A stretch of DNA of 64,000 nt, from contig CAVXNR010000018.1 of the NCBI GenBank assembly GCA_963763095.1, forward strand, positions 62,001-126,000, written 5' to 3'. This DNA is from CAVUCH01 sp963763095 (GTDB taxonomy: Bacteria > Acidobacteriota > Vicinamibacteria > Vicinamibacterales > JAENWD01). Positions 19,840-29,600 of this stretch are shown here, in pieces (the first letter of the stretch is position 1; each line of letters begins with the position of its first letter). The notes below the pieces were generated by a model. That model was given only the letters and a program-made list of their open reading frames with translations. It ran no database searches and was not told the origin of the DNA. Position numbers and translations under genes: made by a program.

Positions 19840-20589
19840 ATGCTGAAGGGGCTCTGGTCGCTGACGTGGCTCGAAATCAAGATCTTCGCCCGGGAGCCGC
19901 TGGGGCTGGTGGGCACGGTGGGCGTACCCGTGGCCATCGTCATGTTTCTCGGGAGAGTCGTCCCGCCGGCCACGCGCATGCCCACGACGTCGCGCGGCGT
20001 CGCCGCCGCCGCGACCGTGACGGTGCTCGTGGCGCTCTTGATTGCATTGAACGCCGTGCTGTCCCTGGTGACGATCATCGCCATCTACCGGGAGGGCGGC
20101 ATCCTCAAGCGGCTGCGTGCCACTCCGCTGCGGTCGCACACCATCCTCACGGCACACGTGCTTGCGAAGCTGTTGTTCACGGGGCTGACGCTCCTGCTGA
20201 GTGCGCTCGCAGGCGCCCGAACGCATCCCGCGATCCTCGATGGGCGCCTGTTCGGGTTCATGAGCGCACTGTTCATCACCACCGTCAGCCTGCTCTCGAT
20301 TGGCTTTCTTGTCGCGAGCATCGTGCCAACGGCGCGCTTCGCACAGCCCATCGGCAGCCTGATCCTCTATCCCATGCTCCTGGTGAGCGGCCTCTTCATG
20401 CCCACGTCAGCTCTGCCGCCGATCATGCGCGCCGTGTCGCATGTGGTGCCGCTGACCTATGCCGTGTCATTCCTCCGCGGGGCATGGCTGCGCGAGCCAT
20501 GGTCTGCCCACGCCGGAGACATCGCGGCGCTCGCGCTCGTGTTCCTTGTGTGCACCACGCTGTCGGCTCGGGTGTTTCGGTGGGGCTGA
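19840..20589 (+). CDS. ABC-2 type transporter permease
   Basis: A 249-aa membrane protein with six predicted helices and the ABC-2 fold. There is an N-terminal cytosolic segment (LKGLWSLTWLEIKIFAREPLG), a first helix at GLVGTVGVPVAIVMFLGRVV, and the family motif LILYPMLLVSGLFMPTSALPP before the last helices. It starts after a GGAGCAGG ribosome-binding site and pairs with the preceding ATPase as an exporter of a hydrophobic compound, drug or polysaccharide. The gene is intact. Confidence 0.9.
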   Translation: MLKGLWSLTWLEIKIFAREPLGLVGTVGVPVAIVMFLGRVVPPATRMPTTSRGVAAAATVTVLVALLIALNAVLSLVTIIAIYREGGILKRLRATPLRSHTILTAHVLAKLLFTGLTLLLSALAGARTHPAILDGRLFGFMSALFITTVSLLSIGFLVASIVPTARFAQPIGSLILYPMLLVSGLFMPTSALPPIMRAVSHVVPLTYAVSFLRGAWLREPWSAHAGDIAALALVFLVCTTLSARVFRWG

Positions 20590-20694
20590 GGGGCTGGCTG
20601 ATGCGTTACGGGGTGGCGGCAATCGTGCTTTCCGAATGGGTTGTGGCGATGCCGGCCTCGGCCGGCACGCCAGCGTCAATCATGGAGGTTACTG

Positions 20695-21112
20695 ATGGGT
20701 TTGAGAGACAGAGTACGCGTACGCGATCCAGGCGTCGAAGGGCCGCTTCCAAGGCAACGCCGAGGAGCGTGATGGCAAGCTGCATTTCACCGGAACCGTA
20801 GCAACGGACGACGACAAGAACCAGATCTGGAACGCCATCAAGACGATTCCCGAGTGGCAGAACGAGGTCGTTGCGGACATCCGCGTCACAGGCGGCCCCG
20901 CCGCCCCGCGCGCTGCCGCCCCTGCTCCGACGGGCACCGCTGGCGCTGCCGCCGGTCGTACCTACACTGTCCAGCCCGGCGATACGCTGAGCAAGATCGC
21001 GAAAGAGCACCTCGGCAACGCGAACGCCTACATGAAGATCTTCGAGGCGAACAAGAACCAGTTGACCGATCCCGACAAGATCAAGCCGGGCCAGGTCCTG
21101 CAGATCCCATAG
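20695..21112 (+). CDS. Kbp/YgaU-like BON-LysM protein (frameshifted)
   Basis: A protein of about 138 aa resembling the E. coli potassium-binding protein Kbp. It has a short MGLRD start, a BON-like segment (GKLHFTGTVATDDDKNQIW, residues about 30-75), an Ala/Pro linker and a C-terminal LysM domain (YTVQPGDTLSKIAKEHLG, then MKIFEANKNQL and KIKPGQVLQIP). The N-terminal MGL, the spacing and the FEANK motif match Kbp closely. A strong GGAGGT ribosome-binding site stands five bases before the ATG at 20695. The frame breaks at 20712: removing one base of AGAGTAC joins MGLRDR to YAYAIQASKGRF. The middle is shorter than in E. coli Kbp. The likely role is cytosolic ion sensing or envelope-stress related; this is inference from the family. 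Confidence 0.75.
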
Positions 21113-21160
21113 TCGCGCGTTGGACCGGGCGGCCTATACGATAGGCTGGCCGGCCGAGGC

Positions 21161-21203
21161 AGGCGGGAGCTGCGCTTTCGTAAGAGAGCGGCAGCTCCCG
21201 CCT
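21161..21203 (+). terminator. Strong hairpin after the LysM gene
   Basis: AGGCGGGAGCTGC (21161-21173) pairs perfectly with GCAGCTCCCGCCT (21191-21203), and an inner GCT/AGC extends the stem with one bulged base. It begins 48 bases after the LysM stop. There is no T-tract, so it may be a factor-dependent terminator, an RNA-stabilising stem or a leader structure for the downstream small gene. Confidence 0.6.
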
Positions 21204-21313
21204 CTCGTGTATACTCACTTCACACATCAGCTGAGCGCCGAACACACCAGACGAACCGGTGCGAACCGGTGATCGCGGCGATAGTCGTCTGGGCTGGGAC
21301 GGAAGGGACTGTC

Positions 21314-21508
21314 TTGATCATACGAAGACCGGCCGACCTCGGGGCGTTTCAGTTCGTGGTGCTCGCGAGCCTCCGCGCGGCACAACTGGTCCAGGGCTGC
21401 ACACCGCGCGTAGCCGCCGGGCACAAGCACACGATCACCGCACAGCTCGAGGTCGCGGCGGAAATGGTCCGCGCGTCTACTGCGATCCCGCCGCTGCCGA
21501 TTGAATGA
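21314..21508 (+). CDS. RNA polymerase omega-subunit-like small protein
   Basis: A 64-aa protein whose centre, FQFVVLASLRAAQLVQGCTP, then HTITAQLEVAAEMV, follows the omega pattern. That pattern is a helix with V-A-S-R-A-QL, a short loop with a basic residue, then a T-A-EVA helix. Omega helps assemble RNA polymerase by holding beta-prime. The usual start is MARV or similar; here I choose TTG at 21314 because GGAAGGG precedes it. A GTG at 21269 would add 15 residues without similarity. It may be the main rpoZ or a paralogue; the usual neighbours (gmk, coaBC) are absent, which favours a paralogue or a relocated gene. Confidence 0.55.
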   Translation: MIIRRPADLGAFQFVVLASLRAAQLVQGCTPRVAAGHKHTITAQLEVAAEMVRASTAIPPLPIE

Positions 21509-21573
21509 CGGCCGCGGGTTCCTGAGGCTCCGGTGGCAGCCGTCGCTGCGCTACTTCGGCTTTCCCGGCGGAT

Positions 21574-22259
21574 TCAGCACCGTGCCCCCCGCACAATCCG
21601 GAACCCGTAATCGGTGTAGCGGAAGGACGGGTGCAGCCTGCTCCGCGCCGCCGATCGGCTGATCGTCACGGCGTGCCGCCATGATCCGCCGCGGGAGGCG
21701 CGACGCACGCCGTCAGCAGGCCCCGCCGGATTGCGCGTGGGCGATACCGCATAGAACCCCTTGTCGTGCCAGTCCGCACACCACTCATGGATGTTGGCGG
21801 CGATGCCGTACAAGCCATACAGGTTGGGTACGCCAACCGTGACCGGCCAGGGCGCCTCGCGCGGCCCGCGGCCTCCATCCGGGATCCAGGCCGGGATCTC
21901 GTCGCCCCAGGGGTAGCGCGCCCCGTCGACGCCGCCCCGCGCCGCCCGCTCCCATTCGGCTTCGGTGGGCAGGCGTCTCGGATCGGTGCCGAGGCCCACG
22001 TGCAGTACGCCTGCGCGTCGTGCCAGCTCACGCCGACAACCGGCAGGTCTGCTTCGCCGGGGGCCGGCGCCCATTCCCGGGGAACGTGGTGGCTCGTCTC
22101 CTCGAGAAACAGCGCGTACTGCGCCTGGGTCACGGGGTAGACGGCGAGATCGAATGCGTCTACCCATACGCGGTGCACGGGCGACTCGTCATCCTGACCC
22201 TCGTCGCTTCCCATGAGGAACCAGCCTGACGGGATCGATGCGAAGCGCTCCTCAATCAC
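21574..22259 (-). CDS. FGE-sulfatase-fold (SUMF1 domain) protein (frameshifted)
   Basis: A protein of about 228 aa with the formylglycine-generating-enzyme fold. Visible motifs are IPSGWFLMGSDEGQDDESP, YPVTQAQYALFL, PVVGVSWHDAQAYC, LPTEAEWERAARGG, NIHEWCADW and RGGSWRHAV, then the ending GFRIVRGARC. The frame changes near 21978, between AYCTW and RRLPTEAEW; here one base seems to be missing. The paired active-site cysteines of true FGE are not seen at the RGGSW region, so this is more likely one of the many non-catalytic or EgtB-like relatives that act on other substrates. A GTG at 22259 is the only start before the first motif. It lies 25 bases after the methyltransferase stop and is probably co-transcribed with it. 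Confidence 0.75.
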
Positions 22260-22284
22260 TGCTGCAGCCCATGCGCAGACCCGA

Positions 22285-23311
22285 TCAGCCCGCGTAGCCA
22301 GTCACGATCGTGTGCGGGGCATTCGGAACCGGGTCTGAGGTCACGCGCGCGAACCCGGCGTCGCGGTACATGCCTTCGTACTCCCGGAAGCGTGTACGCG
22401 TCGCCGGCTGCGGTTGTCCCCAGCATGGTCATGGCGAACGCCGCAGCCATGGGAGGCGACACCCGATCATCGTTGGGCACGAAATCGAGCGTCGCCGCGC
22501 GGCCCCTGGGTGTCAGCGCGCGCCGCACCTTCGTCAGCAGCCCCACGCACGTCGCGCGGTCGAAATGGTGCAGAAAATTCGTGAGCAGGACGGCATCGTA
22601 GGGCCCGCCGAAGTCGACGTCGAAGGCGCTCCCTGGGAGCGTCTGATAGCGATCCGCGACGCCGGCTTTGCGGGCGTTGGCTGAGGCGACTTCGAGGACG
22701 GGCGCCCAGTCGACCGCCACGATGTGTGCAGCGGGGTTCTGTTTCGCCACTCCGATGCCGAACAGGCCGTGACCGGCGGCGATGTCGAGCACCCGCACGG
22801 GGCCGTCGAGGCCTTCGAGCACGACCGCCGCGAGCGGCGCCGCCATCGGCGCCATCATGGGCGCCATGCTGTGCGCGAACTCGACCCAGACCGGGTTCTC
22901 GGGCTCGACCGTCCCCTGGCCGTGCAGCACCGTTCGACCGGTCCTGACAATCTCCGTCAGTTGTCTGAACGGCTCCTGCAGCGCGGGACCGCCCAGGAAC
23001 CGTGCCATGGGCGCAAGGCTCGTGGGAGAAGCTGAGTCCAGGAACATCGCCGTCGTCGGCGTGTGGACGAATTTGCCATCCGCCTTGCCGAGAAGACCGA
23101 TGACGACGAGATAGTCGCAGAGGATGCGGATGCCGCGTTCCGACGCGTTGCAGCGCGCCGCCAGCGTCGTCGCATCATGCACGCCTTCTCCGATTGCGCG
23201 GTAGAGGCCGATCTCAATCGCCGCGAGCAACGCCGCGGTGCGCTGATGCGCCGTGAGGGTTTCGAAGACGAGGGTGGGGTCGGGCGCCGCGGAATGAGGC
23301 TGCTGGTTCAT
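22285..23311 (-). CDS. SAM-dependent O-methyltransferase (frameshifted at the C-terminus)
   Basis: A protein of about 340 aa of the acetylserotonin/hydroxyneurosporene O-methyltransferase type. Residues 15-90 form the winged-helix dimerisation domain (TLAARCNASERGIRILCDYL). The Rossmann domain has motif I VRVLDIAAGHGLFGI, AHIVAVDWAPVLE and the later AVLLTNFLHHFD. The frame breaks near 22392 after GDAYT; removing one base gives FREYEGMYRDAGFARV and ends IVTGYAG at 22285, a normal family ending. The ATG at 23311 has AAAAGGA as its ribosome-binding site; a GTG six codons earlier would place that signal inside the gene. The substrate is unknown. It is followed by the FGE-fold gene on the same strand. 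Confidence 0.85.
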
Positions 23312-23440
23312 GATGGAGTTCCTTTTCACATGCCGGAAAGCGGACGAAGTTCCGCGACTCTACACGCGCGGGCGCGCAGGAGCAACACGATCGAGTGGAC
23401 CACCGAGCCGGGCAGGGTATAGGCTGGCGCGGTAACCGTT

Positions 23441-24766
23441 GTGACCAGGCCACTCTGTTTCGTGCTCATGCCCTTCGGCCGCAAGCCCGACGCCGCCGGC
23501 CGGATGGTGGACTTCGACCGCGTGTACGAAGAGCTCATAGCGCCCGCCGTCGCCGCGGCCGACCTCGAGCCGTTGCGGGCGGATGAGGAGATGACCGGCG
23601 GCATCATCCACAAGCCGATGTACGAGCGGCTGATCCTCTGTGAGTACGCCGTTGCAGATCTCACGACGGCCAATGCCAACGTGTTCTACGAGCTCGGTCT
23701 GCGCCACGCCGTCCGCAAGTGGAGCACGCTCCTGATCTTCGCCGCGGGCGGCAGCCAGCTGCCGTTCGACGTCGCGCCGCTGCGTGCAATGCCCTACAAG
23801 CTGACCGCGGGCGGCACACCCGACGATGTGAGCGTCTCCCGCGACCGGATCACCAGCCGGCTGAAGGAAGCGCGGCAGGCGCACGCCGACAGCCCGGTGT
23901 TCCAGCTGGTCGAGGGCTTCCCGGATATCCAGCGCTTGAAGACGGACGTGTTCCGGGATCGCGTGCGGTACTCGCAGCAGGTGAAGGAACAGCTCGCGGC
24001 CGCCCGGAAGGGCGGGCCCGATGCGGTGCGCGCGGTGGAGGGCGGGCTGGCCCCGATCGCCGACGCCGACTCCGGCAGCGTCATCGATCTGTTCCTGTCG
24101 TATCGCGCGGTGAAGGCATGGAACGACATGATCGCGCTGGTCGATCGGATGGCGCCGCCGCTTGCCGCAACCGTGATGGTGCGAGAGCAGCTCGGCCTCG
24201 CGCTCAACCGGGTGGGCCGCAGCGACGAAGCCGAACGCGTGCTGACCACACTGATCGAGGAGCGGGGGCCGAGCAGCGAGACCTACGGCATCCTGGGCCG
24301 GGTCTACAAGGACCGGTGGGAGGCGTCGCTGAAGGCGGGCGAGGCGTCTCGGGCGCGCGGCCTGCTGAACCAGGCGATCACGTCGTACCTGCGCGGCTTC
24401 GAAACCGACTGGCGCGACGCGTATCCCGGCATAAACGCGGTCACCCTGATGGAGCTGAAGGATCCGCCCGACCCCCGTCGCCTGACGCTCATCCCTGTCG
24501 TCCGCTACGCCGTCGAGCGCCGCATCGCGTCCGGCAAGCCGGATTACTGGGATCACGCCACGCGCGTCGAGCTCGCGGTGCTCGGCAGGGACGAGACGGG
24601 TGCAATGGCGGCGCTTGACGATGCGCTCGCGCTGGTGCGGGAATCGTGGGAGCCCGAGACCACCGCCCGCAACCTGCGGCTGATTCGCGAGGCACGAGAG
24701 CGCCGCAGCGAGCCGGTGAGCTGGGCGGTGGAGGTCGAAGAGGCGTTGGCCGGATCGCGCCCGTAG
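23441..24766 (+). CDS. TRAFs-binding-domain protein with N-terminal TIR/deoxyribosyltransferase-like fold
   Basis: A 441-aa soluble protein. Residues 1-115 look like the nucleoside deoxyribosyltransferase / TIR-like superfamily: CFVLMPFGRKPD at the start, then YEELIAPAVAAADLEPLRAD, YERLILCEYAVADLTTANANV, then FYELGLRHAV. The aspartate in ADLT and the glutamate in FYELG are the usual conserved acidic positions. Residues about 130-430 are helical and TPR-like (LGLALNRVGRSDEAERVLTT, YGILGRVYKDRW) and match the region called the MAP3K TRAFs-binding domain, as in animal ASK kinases. Bacterial proteins with this architecture are suspected of NAD/nucleotide-linked signalling or defence, but I know of no proven role. 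It starts with GTG, is intact and has no obvious partner gene. Confidence 0.75.
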   Translation: MTRPLCFVLMPFGRKPDAAGRMVDFDRVYEELIAPAVAAADLEPLRADEEMTGGIIHKPMYERLILCEYAVADLTTANANVFYELGLRHAVRKWSTLLIFAAGGSQLPFDVAPLRAMPYKLTAGGTPDDVSVSRDRITSRLKEARQAHADSPVFQLVEGFPDIQRLKTDVFRDRVRYSQQVKEQLAAARKGGPDAVRAVEGGLAPIADADSGSVIDLFLSYRAVKAWNDMIALVDRMAPPLAATVMVREQLGLALNRVGRSDEAERVLTTLIEERGPSSETYGILGRVYKDRWEASLKAGEASRARGLLNQAITSYLRGFETDWRDAYPGINAVTLMELKDPPDPRRLTLIPVVRYAVERRIASGKPDYWDHATRVELAVLGRDETGAMAALDDALALVRESWEPETTARNLRLIREARERRSEPVSWAVEVEEALAGSRP

Positions 24767-24809
24767 GCGAAGCACACACCCTGCCGATCCGGGCTATCGA
24801 GTTTCCAGC

Positions 24810-25391
24810 GTGCCGCTCATACTCCTTCTCCTCGCGTTCATTCCCCTCGTGCTGCTCGTTGGCGTCGTCCTCATGCCGCTGACGCTCGTACAGCGGTATC
24901 GGGTCGGAACCGCGAGACGGATGGCCCGGGGCTGGCTCGCGACGCTCAACGCGGTCGGATTCGTCGTGTCGGCGCTGATTCTGCTGGTGAGCGCCGCCTT
25001 CACGAACATCTGGCTGCCCCACGCGTTCGTCTACACGCTCGCGGGGCTCGCCGCGGGGTGTCTCGTCGGCGCAATCGGCCTGGCGATCAGCCGCTGGGAG
25101 CCCACGCCCGGGTCGCTGCACTACACTCCCAACCGCTGGCTGGTGCTCGCGCTGACGCTGGTGATCAGTTCTCGCCTGATATACGGGATGTGGCGAAGCT
25201 GGCACGCGTGGCACGCGCGGGTGGACGACACGTCCTGGCTTGCGGCGTCGGGCGCCGCGGGCTCGCTTGCCGCCGGCGCCGTTGTCCTGGGGTACTACGC
25301 GGCCTACTGGATTGGCCTGCGCTGGCGAATCGCACGGCATCTCAAGCTCACGTCACCAGCCACCCGAACGCGAGGCACACGATCGCGTTGA
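24810..25391 (+). CDS. Hypothetical integral membrane protein
   Basis: A 193-aa protein with about five membrane helices, beginning with PLILLLLAFIPLVLLVGVVL at the N-terminus. A TRWLVLALTLVISS-like helix lies mid-protein and the C-terminus is basic (RHLKLTSPATRTRGTRSR). I do not recognise the family. The start is a GTG at 24810, 44 bases after the TRAFs-binding gene, so the two could be co-transcribed. Its 3' end overlaps the convergent gene on the minus strand by 44 bases. Confidence 0.6.
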   Translation: MPLILLLLAFIPLVLLVGVVLMPLTLVQRYRVGTARRMARGWLATLNAVGFVVSALILLVSAAFTNIWLPHAFVYTLAGLAAGCLVGAIGLAISRWEPTPGSLHYTPNRWLVLALTLVISSRLIYGMWRSWHAWHARVDDTSWLAASGAAGSLAAGAVVLGYYAAYWIGLRWRIARHLKLTSPATRTRGTRSR

Positions 25392-26403
25392 CGGTCGCCA
25401 TCGTGAAATCGTCGGTGCCCCGCGGCGACGCCAGCTCCACAATCGGGTTGACGACGGCCAGCACGAACGCCAGCACGTACCAGCTGGGCGGCAGCTGCTG
25501 TGACCAGGCGATCGCGACCATCGCCAGGAGGGCGCAGACGAAACCGGCGGCAAACCCCTCCCACGACTTCGCGTTCAGGTCGCCGATGCCCCACACGCGG
25601 ATGTTGTGCCGGCCCCAGATCGAGCCGAACACTTCCGTCGCATAGTCCGCCGCCGCATACGTGATCCAGATGAAGGCGAAGAGCACCGCGTAGCGGTTCG
25701 GGGGGAACATGCCCGCGAGCACGAGCCCGAGCGGGATCATGACGAAGCGGAACGCGCTCCACAACGTGCCGATCAGGAGAGCGTTGGCGCGGCCCTGGAT
25801 ACCGTCGAGCACGCGCGCCTGTGCACCGTACATGATGTTGCCGAACGCGCCGTTGCTGTGGAACGCGAGCAGGCCCAGCCAGTTCATCACGATCGAATCG
25901 AACACGTTCGCCTGCAGACCGAAGGCCAGGCTCTCCGGTCCGGGAGACTTCTGAGTCTGCACGTACACGTACCCGAAGCCGGTCGCGATGAACACCAGCG
26001 TGCGGCCGCGGCGCGCCACCATGTCGATGATGCGGATGGGTCGCGCCGGATGGCGCGCCAGCACGGTGTCGAGATCGAATCCGCTCAACCGGCTGCTGAA
26101 AATCGCCGCAAGCTCCTCGCGGTCGAAACCGGTGCGCCGCAACAGCCACCGCTTGAAGAAATACCAGCCATAGGACCAGATGACCCAGAGAATCACCATG
26201 GAGATCACGGTGCCGGCAATCTGCTGCAAGGTCAGCTTGTAGTTGGCGAACAGCTTGCCGCCGCCGATGCCGGTTGTGATCAGAAACAGCCAGACGGCCG
26301 TGAGAGCGAGGCTGTAGTACAGGCAGGCCCGGTAGACGACGCGGGCACGCTCGGCGCGCGCGGCGTTCGGGAGGGTGATTGACGGTGCGGTAACAGTCGA
26401 CAA
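25348..26403 (-). CDS. Polyprenol/dolichol-kinase-like membrane protein
   Basis: A 351-aa membrane protein. The C-terminal half resembles the CTP-dependent lipid kinase / phosphatidate cytidylyltransferase-like group (dolichol kinase, phytol kinase). It has WGIGDLNAKSWEGFAAGF, which parallels the KSWEG motif, and the terminal NPIVELASPRGTDDFTMATV, which parallels the E-x(n)-DD-N/FT motif. The N-terminal half has two helices and a basic linker with no recognised domain. The likely reaction is phosphorylation of a long-chain alcohol or lipid. The start is a TTG at 26403 with GAGGAG eight bases upstream. The protein is intact. The assignment rests on short motifs only. Confidence 0.5.
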   Translation of the reverse strand: MSTVTAPSITLPNAARAERARVVYRACLYYSLALTAVWLFLITTGIGGGKLFANYKLTLQQIAGTVISMVILWVIWSYGWYFFKRWLLRRTGFDREELAAIFSSRLSGFDLDTVLARHPARPIRIIDMVARRGRTLVFIATGFGYVYVQTQKSPGPESLAFGLQANVFDSIVMNWLGLLAFHSNGAFGNIMYGAQARVLDGIQGRANALLIGTLWSAFRFVMIPLGLVLAGMFPPNRYAVLFAFIWITYAAADYATEVFGSIWGRHNIRVWGIGDLNAKSWEGFAAGFVCALLAMVAIAWSQQLPPSWYVLAFVLAVVNPIVELASPRGTDDFTMATVNAIVCLAFGWLVT

Positions 26404-26572
26404 GCGACGCGCTCCTCGATAGGTGACAGCGGGTAGCCGGCCGCGTCGGCGGGGGAGAGTACCACACCTATGATTGCCCGCGGCGCTTCAGCCCCGGGGC
26501 CCTACACAGACTGGGACCGAAGCCCCGGTCAGACATGGCTGGACTTACAATCCTTCGATGCGCCCCGCCCAC

Positions 26573-26603
26573 GCCTTTGCAGGGCTGAAGCCCTGCCCCA
26601 CGA
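26573..26603. repeat. Single hairpin repeat (GCAGGGCTTCAGCCCTGC family, inverted)
   Basis: TTTGCAGGGCTGAAGCCCTG followed by CCCCACG lies just before the tricorn gene. It is the reverse complement of the units at 11.9 and 42.5 kb. Located 11 bases upstream of the ATG, it could affect translation by forming a stem near the start. The rest of the 26404-26613 gap shows nothing else. Confidence 0.75.
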
Positions 26604-26613
26604 GCTTGTCAGT

Positions 26614-29600
26614 ATGCTGCTCGCCGTCGTCCTGCTCTGCGTCGTCCTGCTCTCCGTCGTGACGCCGGCGCAGGACGCGCCGACGCGCCTGCTCCGGTAT
26701 CCGGCGGTCTCGGCGGACCTGATTGCGTTCGTATACGCCGGCGACATCTGGCTCGTTCCAATCGCCGGAGGATATGCGCGGCAGTTGACGTCCGGTGACG
26801 GAGAGGAGCTGTTCCCCCGCTTTTCGCCGGATGGCCGCGCCATCGCGTTCACGGGCCAGTACCGACGGGCGGCGTCAGGTCTACACGATCCCCGTTGCCG
26901 GCGGCACGCCGAAACAGTTGACCTTCTATAACGATGTCGTCGGCATGCCGCCGCGGGGCGGCGTCGACAACCGCGTGCTGGGCTGGACGCCGGACGGAAC
27001 GCGGATTCTGTTCAATGCGCACCGCACGCCATGGAGCGAGCGGATCTCGCGTCCGCACCTGATTGCGGCAGCCGGCGGCACCGAGAGCCCGCTGCCGATG
27101 CCTGAGGGCGCGGGCGGCTGGCTCTCGCCAGACGGCAAGCGGTACGCGTACACACCCATCATGCGCGAGTTCCGCACGTGGAAGCGGTATCACGGAGGCC
27201 GTGCGCAGGACGTGTGGATCTACGATCTCGCCGCGAACACGTCGGAACGCCTCACCGACTACGACGGCACCGACAACCAGCCCGTCTGGCTCGGGGACAC
27301 GATCTATTTCACGTCGGATCGCGGCGCGAACCAGAAGCTGAACCTCTGGGCGCATGACGTGCGCACCCGGGCGCAGCGGCAGGTCACCACTCACGACCGG
27401 TATGACGTGCTGTGGCCGAGTGGCGGCCCCGCAGGTGTGGTGTACGAGAACGGCGGCTACATCTACCGTGTCGATCCGTCGAGCGGGCAGAGCACGCGTG
27501 TAGACATCCGGGTGGCGGGCGACCTGCGCAAGACGGTGCCGACGACCCGGGCCATGAAGAGCGAGATCCAGTCGATGGAGTTATCGCCAACCGGCAAGCG
27601 TGCGCTCATCGAAGCCCACGGCGACGTGTTCACCGCGCCGGCAAAGGAGGGGGAGATCCGGAACCTGACCTCCACGCCCGGCATCCGCGAAACCGCACCA
27701 ACGTGGTCGCCGAACGGCCGCACCATCGCGTACCTGTCCGATCGGTCAGGCGAGTACCGAGATCTACGTGCGTCCGGCCGACGGATCCGGCGAGGAGCGC
27801 CGTGTGACGACGGATGGTGACACCTGGCGGTTCCCGCCCGCGTGGTCGCCCGACTCGCGGCTGCTCGCTTACGCCGATACGTCGCAGCGCCTCCGCGTCG
27901 TCACCGTTGCGACCGGCGCGACCGTCGACGTGGACCGTGGCCGTTTCAGCGCCCTGACGACGTACCGGTGGTCCCCCGACAGCCGGTGGCTGGCGTATGT
28001 GAAGCAGCCGGAGTCGACGCGCCTGTCTGCCATCTGGGTCTATTCGGTAGATGAAGGCAAGGCGCAGCAGCTGACCTTGGGCAACGCTGCGGATTCGGAG
28101 CCGGTGTTCGATCCGCTGGGCCGCTATCTCTACTTCCTGTCGAACCGCGACTTCCGCCTGACGTTCAGCGGGTTCGAGTTCAACTACGTGTACACAGATC
28201 CCACGCGCGTCTACGTCGGCGTGCTCTCGAAGACCGGCCCCGCGCTGTTCCTGCCGCAGAGTGATGAGGAGCCGCAGCGGGCCGACGAGGCGCTGCGTGC
28301 GCCGGCGCCACCCGGCCCGAAGCCGAGCGTGCCGAAGCCGCCGTCTCCCGATCCGAAAGAACCGGAGGGAACCAGGCCGTCAGCGCAGAAGGCGGAGCCC
28401 AAACCAGATGCCCAACCAGAGGCGTCGACACCGCCGTCAGCGCAGGAGAAGAAGCCGGCCGCGCCGTCCACCGGTCCTGACGTGCATCCGCCGGCCGCTG
28501 TGACCGTGCGCATCGATGCCGATGGGTTCGAGCGGCGCGTGCGCGCGATCCCAGGCCCGCCGGCTGACATCCGCAGCCTGCAGGTGACCGAGCGCACCGT
28601 GCTGTACCTGGTGGGGCAGGCCGCGCGCACCCGCCTCGCCATGTACGACATCGACGAGAAGAAGGAGAGCACCGTCCTGACCGGCATCAGCGGGTACGAG
28701 CTCTCGCGTGACGGCAAGAAGGTGCTGTTCCGCACGGGAAGCGACTACGCCATCGCGGACGTCAAGGCGGACCAGAAGACCACCGAGGGCCTCCTGGCGC
28801 TGGATCGGCTGACGGCGCGGATCGAGCCGCGCGCCGAGTGGCAGCAGGAGTACGTGGACGCGTGGCGGATCCTGCGCGACTGGTACTACGACCCGAACCT
28901 GGGAGGCCTGGACTGGAAGGAGGTCCGCGCGCGCTACGCGGAGCTGTTGCCGTTCGTCGCGGATCGCGCCGATCTCGACTACGTGTTTGGCGAGATAGCA
29001 GGCGAGCTCGGCGCCGGTCACGTCTACGTGCAGCCTCCGCCGGGCAACCGCATCCAGCGCGTGGAGGGAGGACTGCTCGGCGCCGACATTCGTCCTGACG
29101 CGTCGGGCGCGTTCAGGATCGAGAAGATCTACGCGGGCGAGAACTGGCACGAGACTTTCCGGTCGCCGCTGACCGAGCCCGGCGTGCGGGTGAACGAAGG
29201 CGACTACATTCTTGCGGTGGACGGAGTGCCCACGAGAGGCGTCGACAACTTCTACCGCCTCCTCGAGGCCAAGGGTGCCGGCGCGGTGACGCTGCTGGTC
29301 AACGGCACGCCCTCAACGACGAATGCGCGCAGCGAGCGCGTCCGCCCAATTACGAGCGAGCAGGGCCTGCGCTACCTCGATTGGGTAGACAGCCGGCGCC
29401 GCTTCGTCGAGAAGGCCTCGAACGGGCGCATCGGGTACATCCACCTGCCGAACACGGGGGAGGAGGGGAACCGCGAGCTGTTCAAGAGCTTCTATCCCCA
29501 GGCGGCGAAGGACGCGCTCATCATCGACGTGCGCTACAACGGCGGCGGGTTCATCCCCGATCGCATGATCGAGCTCGTCTCGCGTCCCGTGCTGAACTAC

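Noticed and set aside
18318..20084. 588-codon minus-strand frame opposite permease and ATPase genes
   Set aside because: Antisense shadow with no recognisable motif.
18840..20589. Treating the ABC ATPase as partner of the neighbouring ADOP permeases
   Set aside because: Its sequence is of the CcmA/DrrA type with its own ABC-2 permease 70 bases downstream; MacB-type ATPases differ.
9854..27758. Programmed +1 frameshifting at AGTAC
   Set aside because: The affected genes have unrelated functions, homologues are read in one frame, and no stop-codon pause or stimulator structure is shared.
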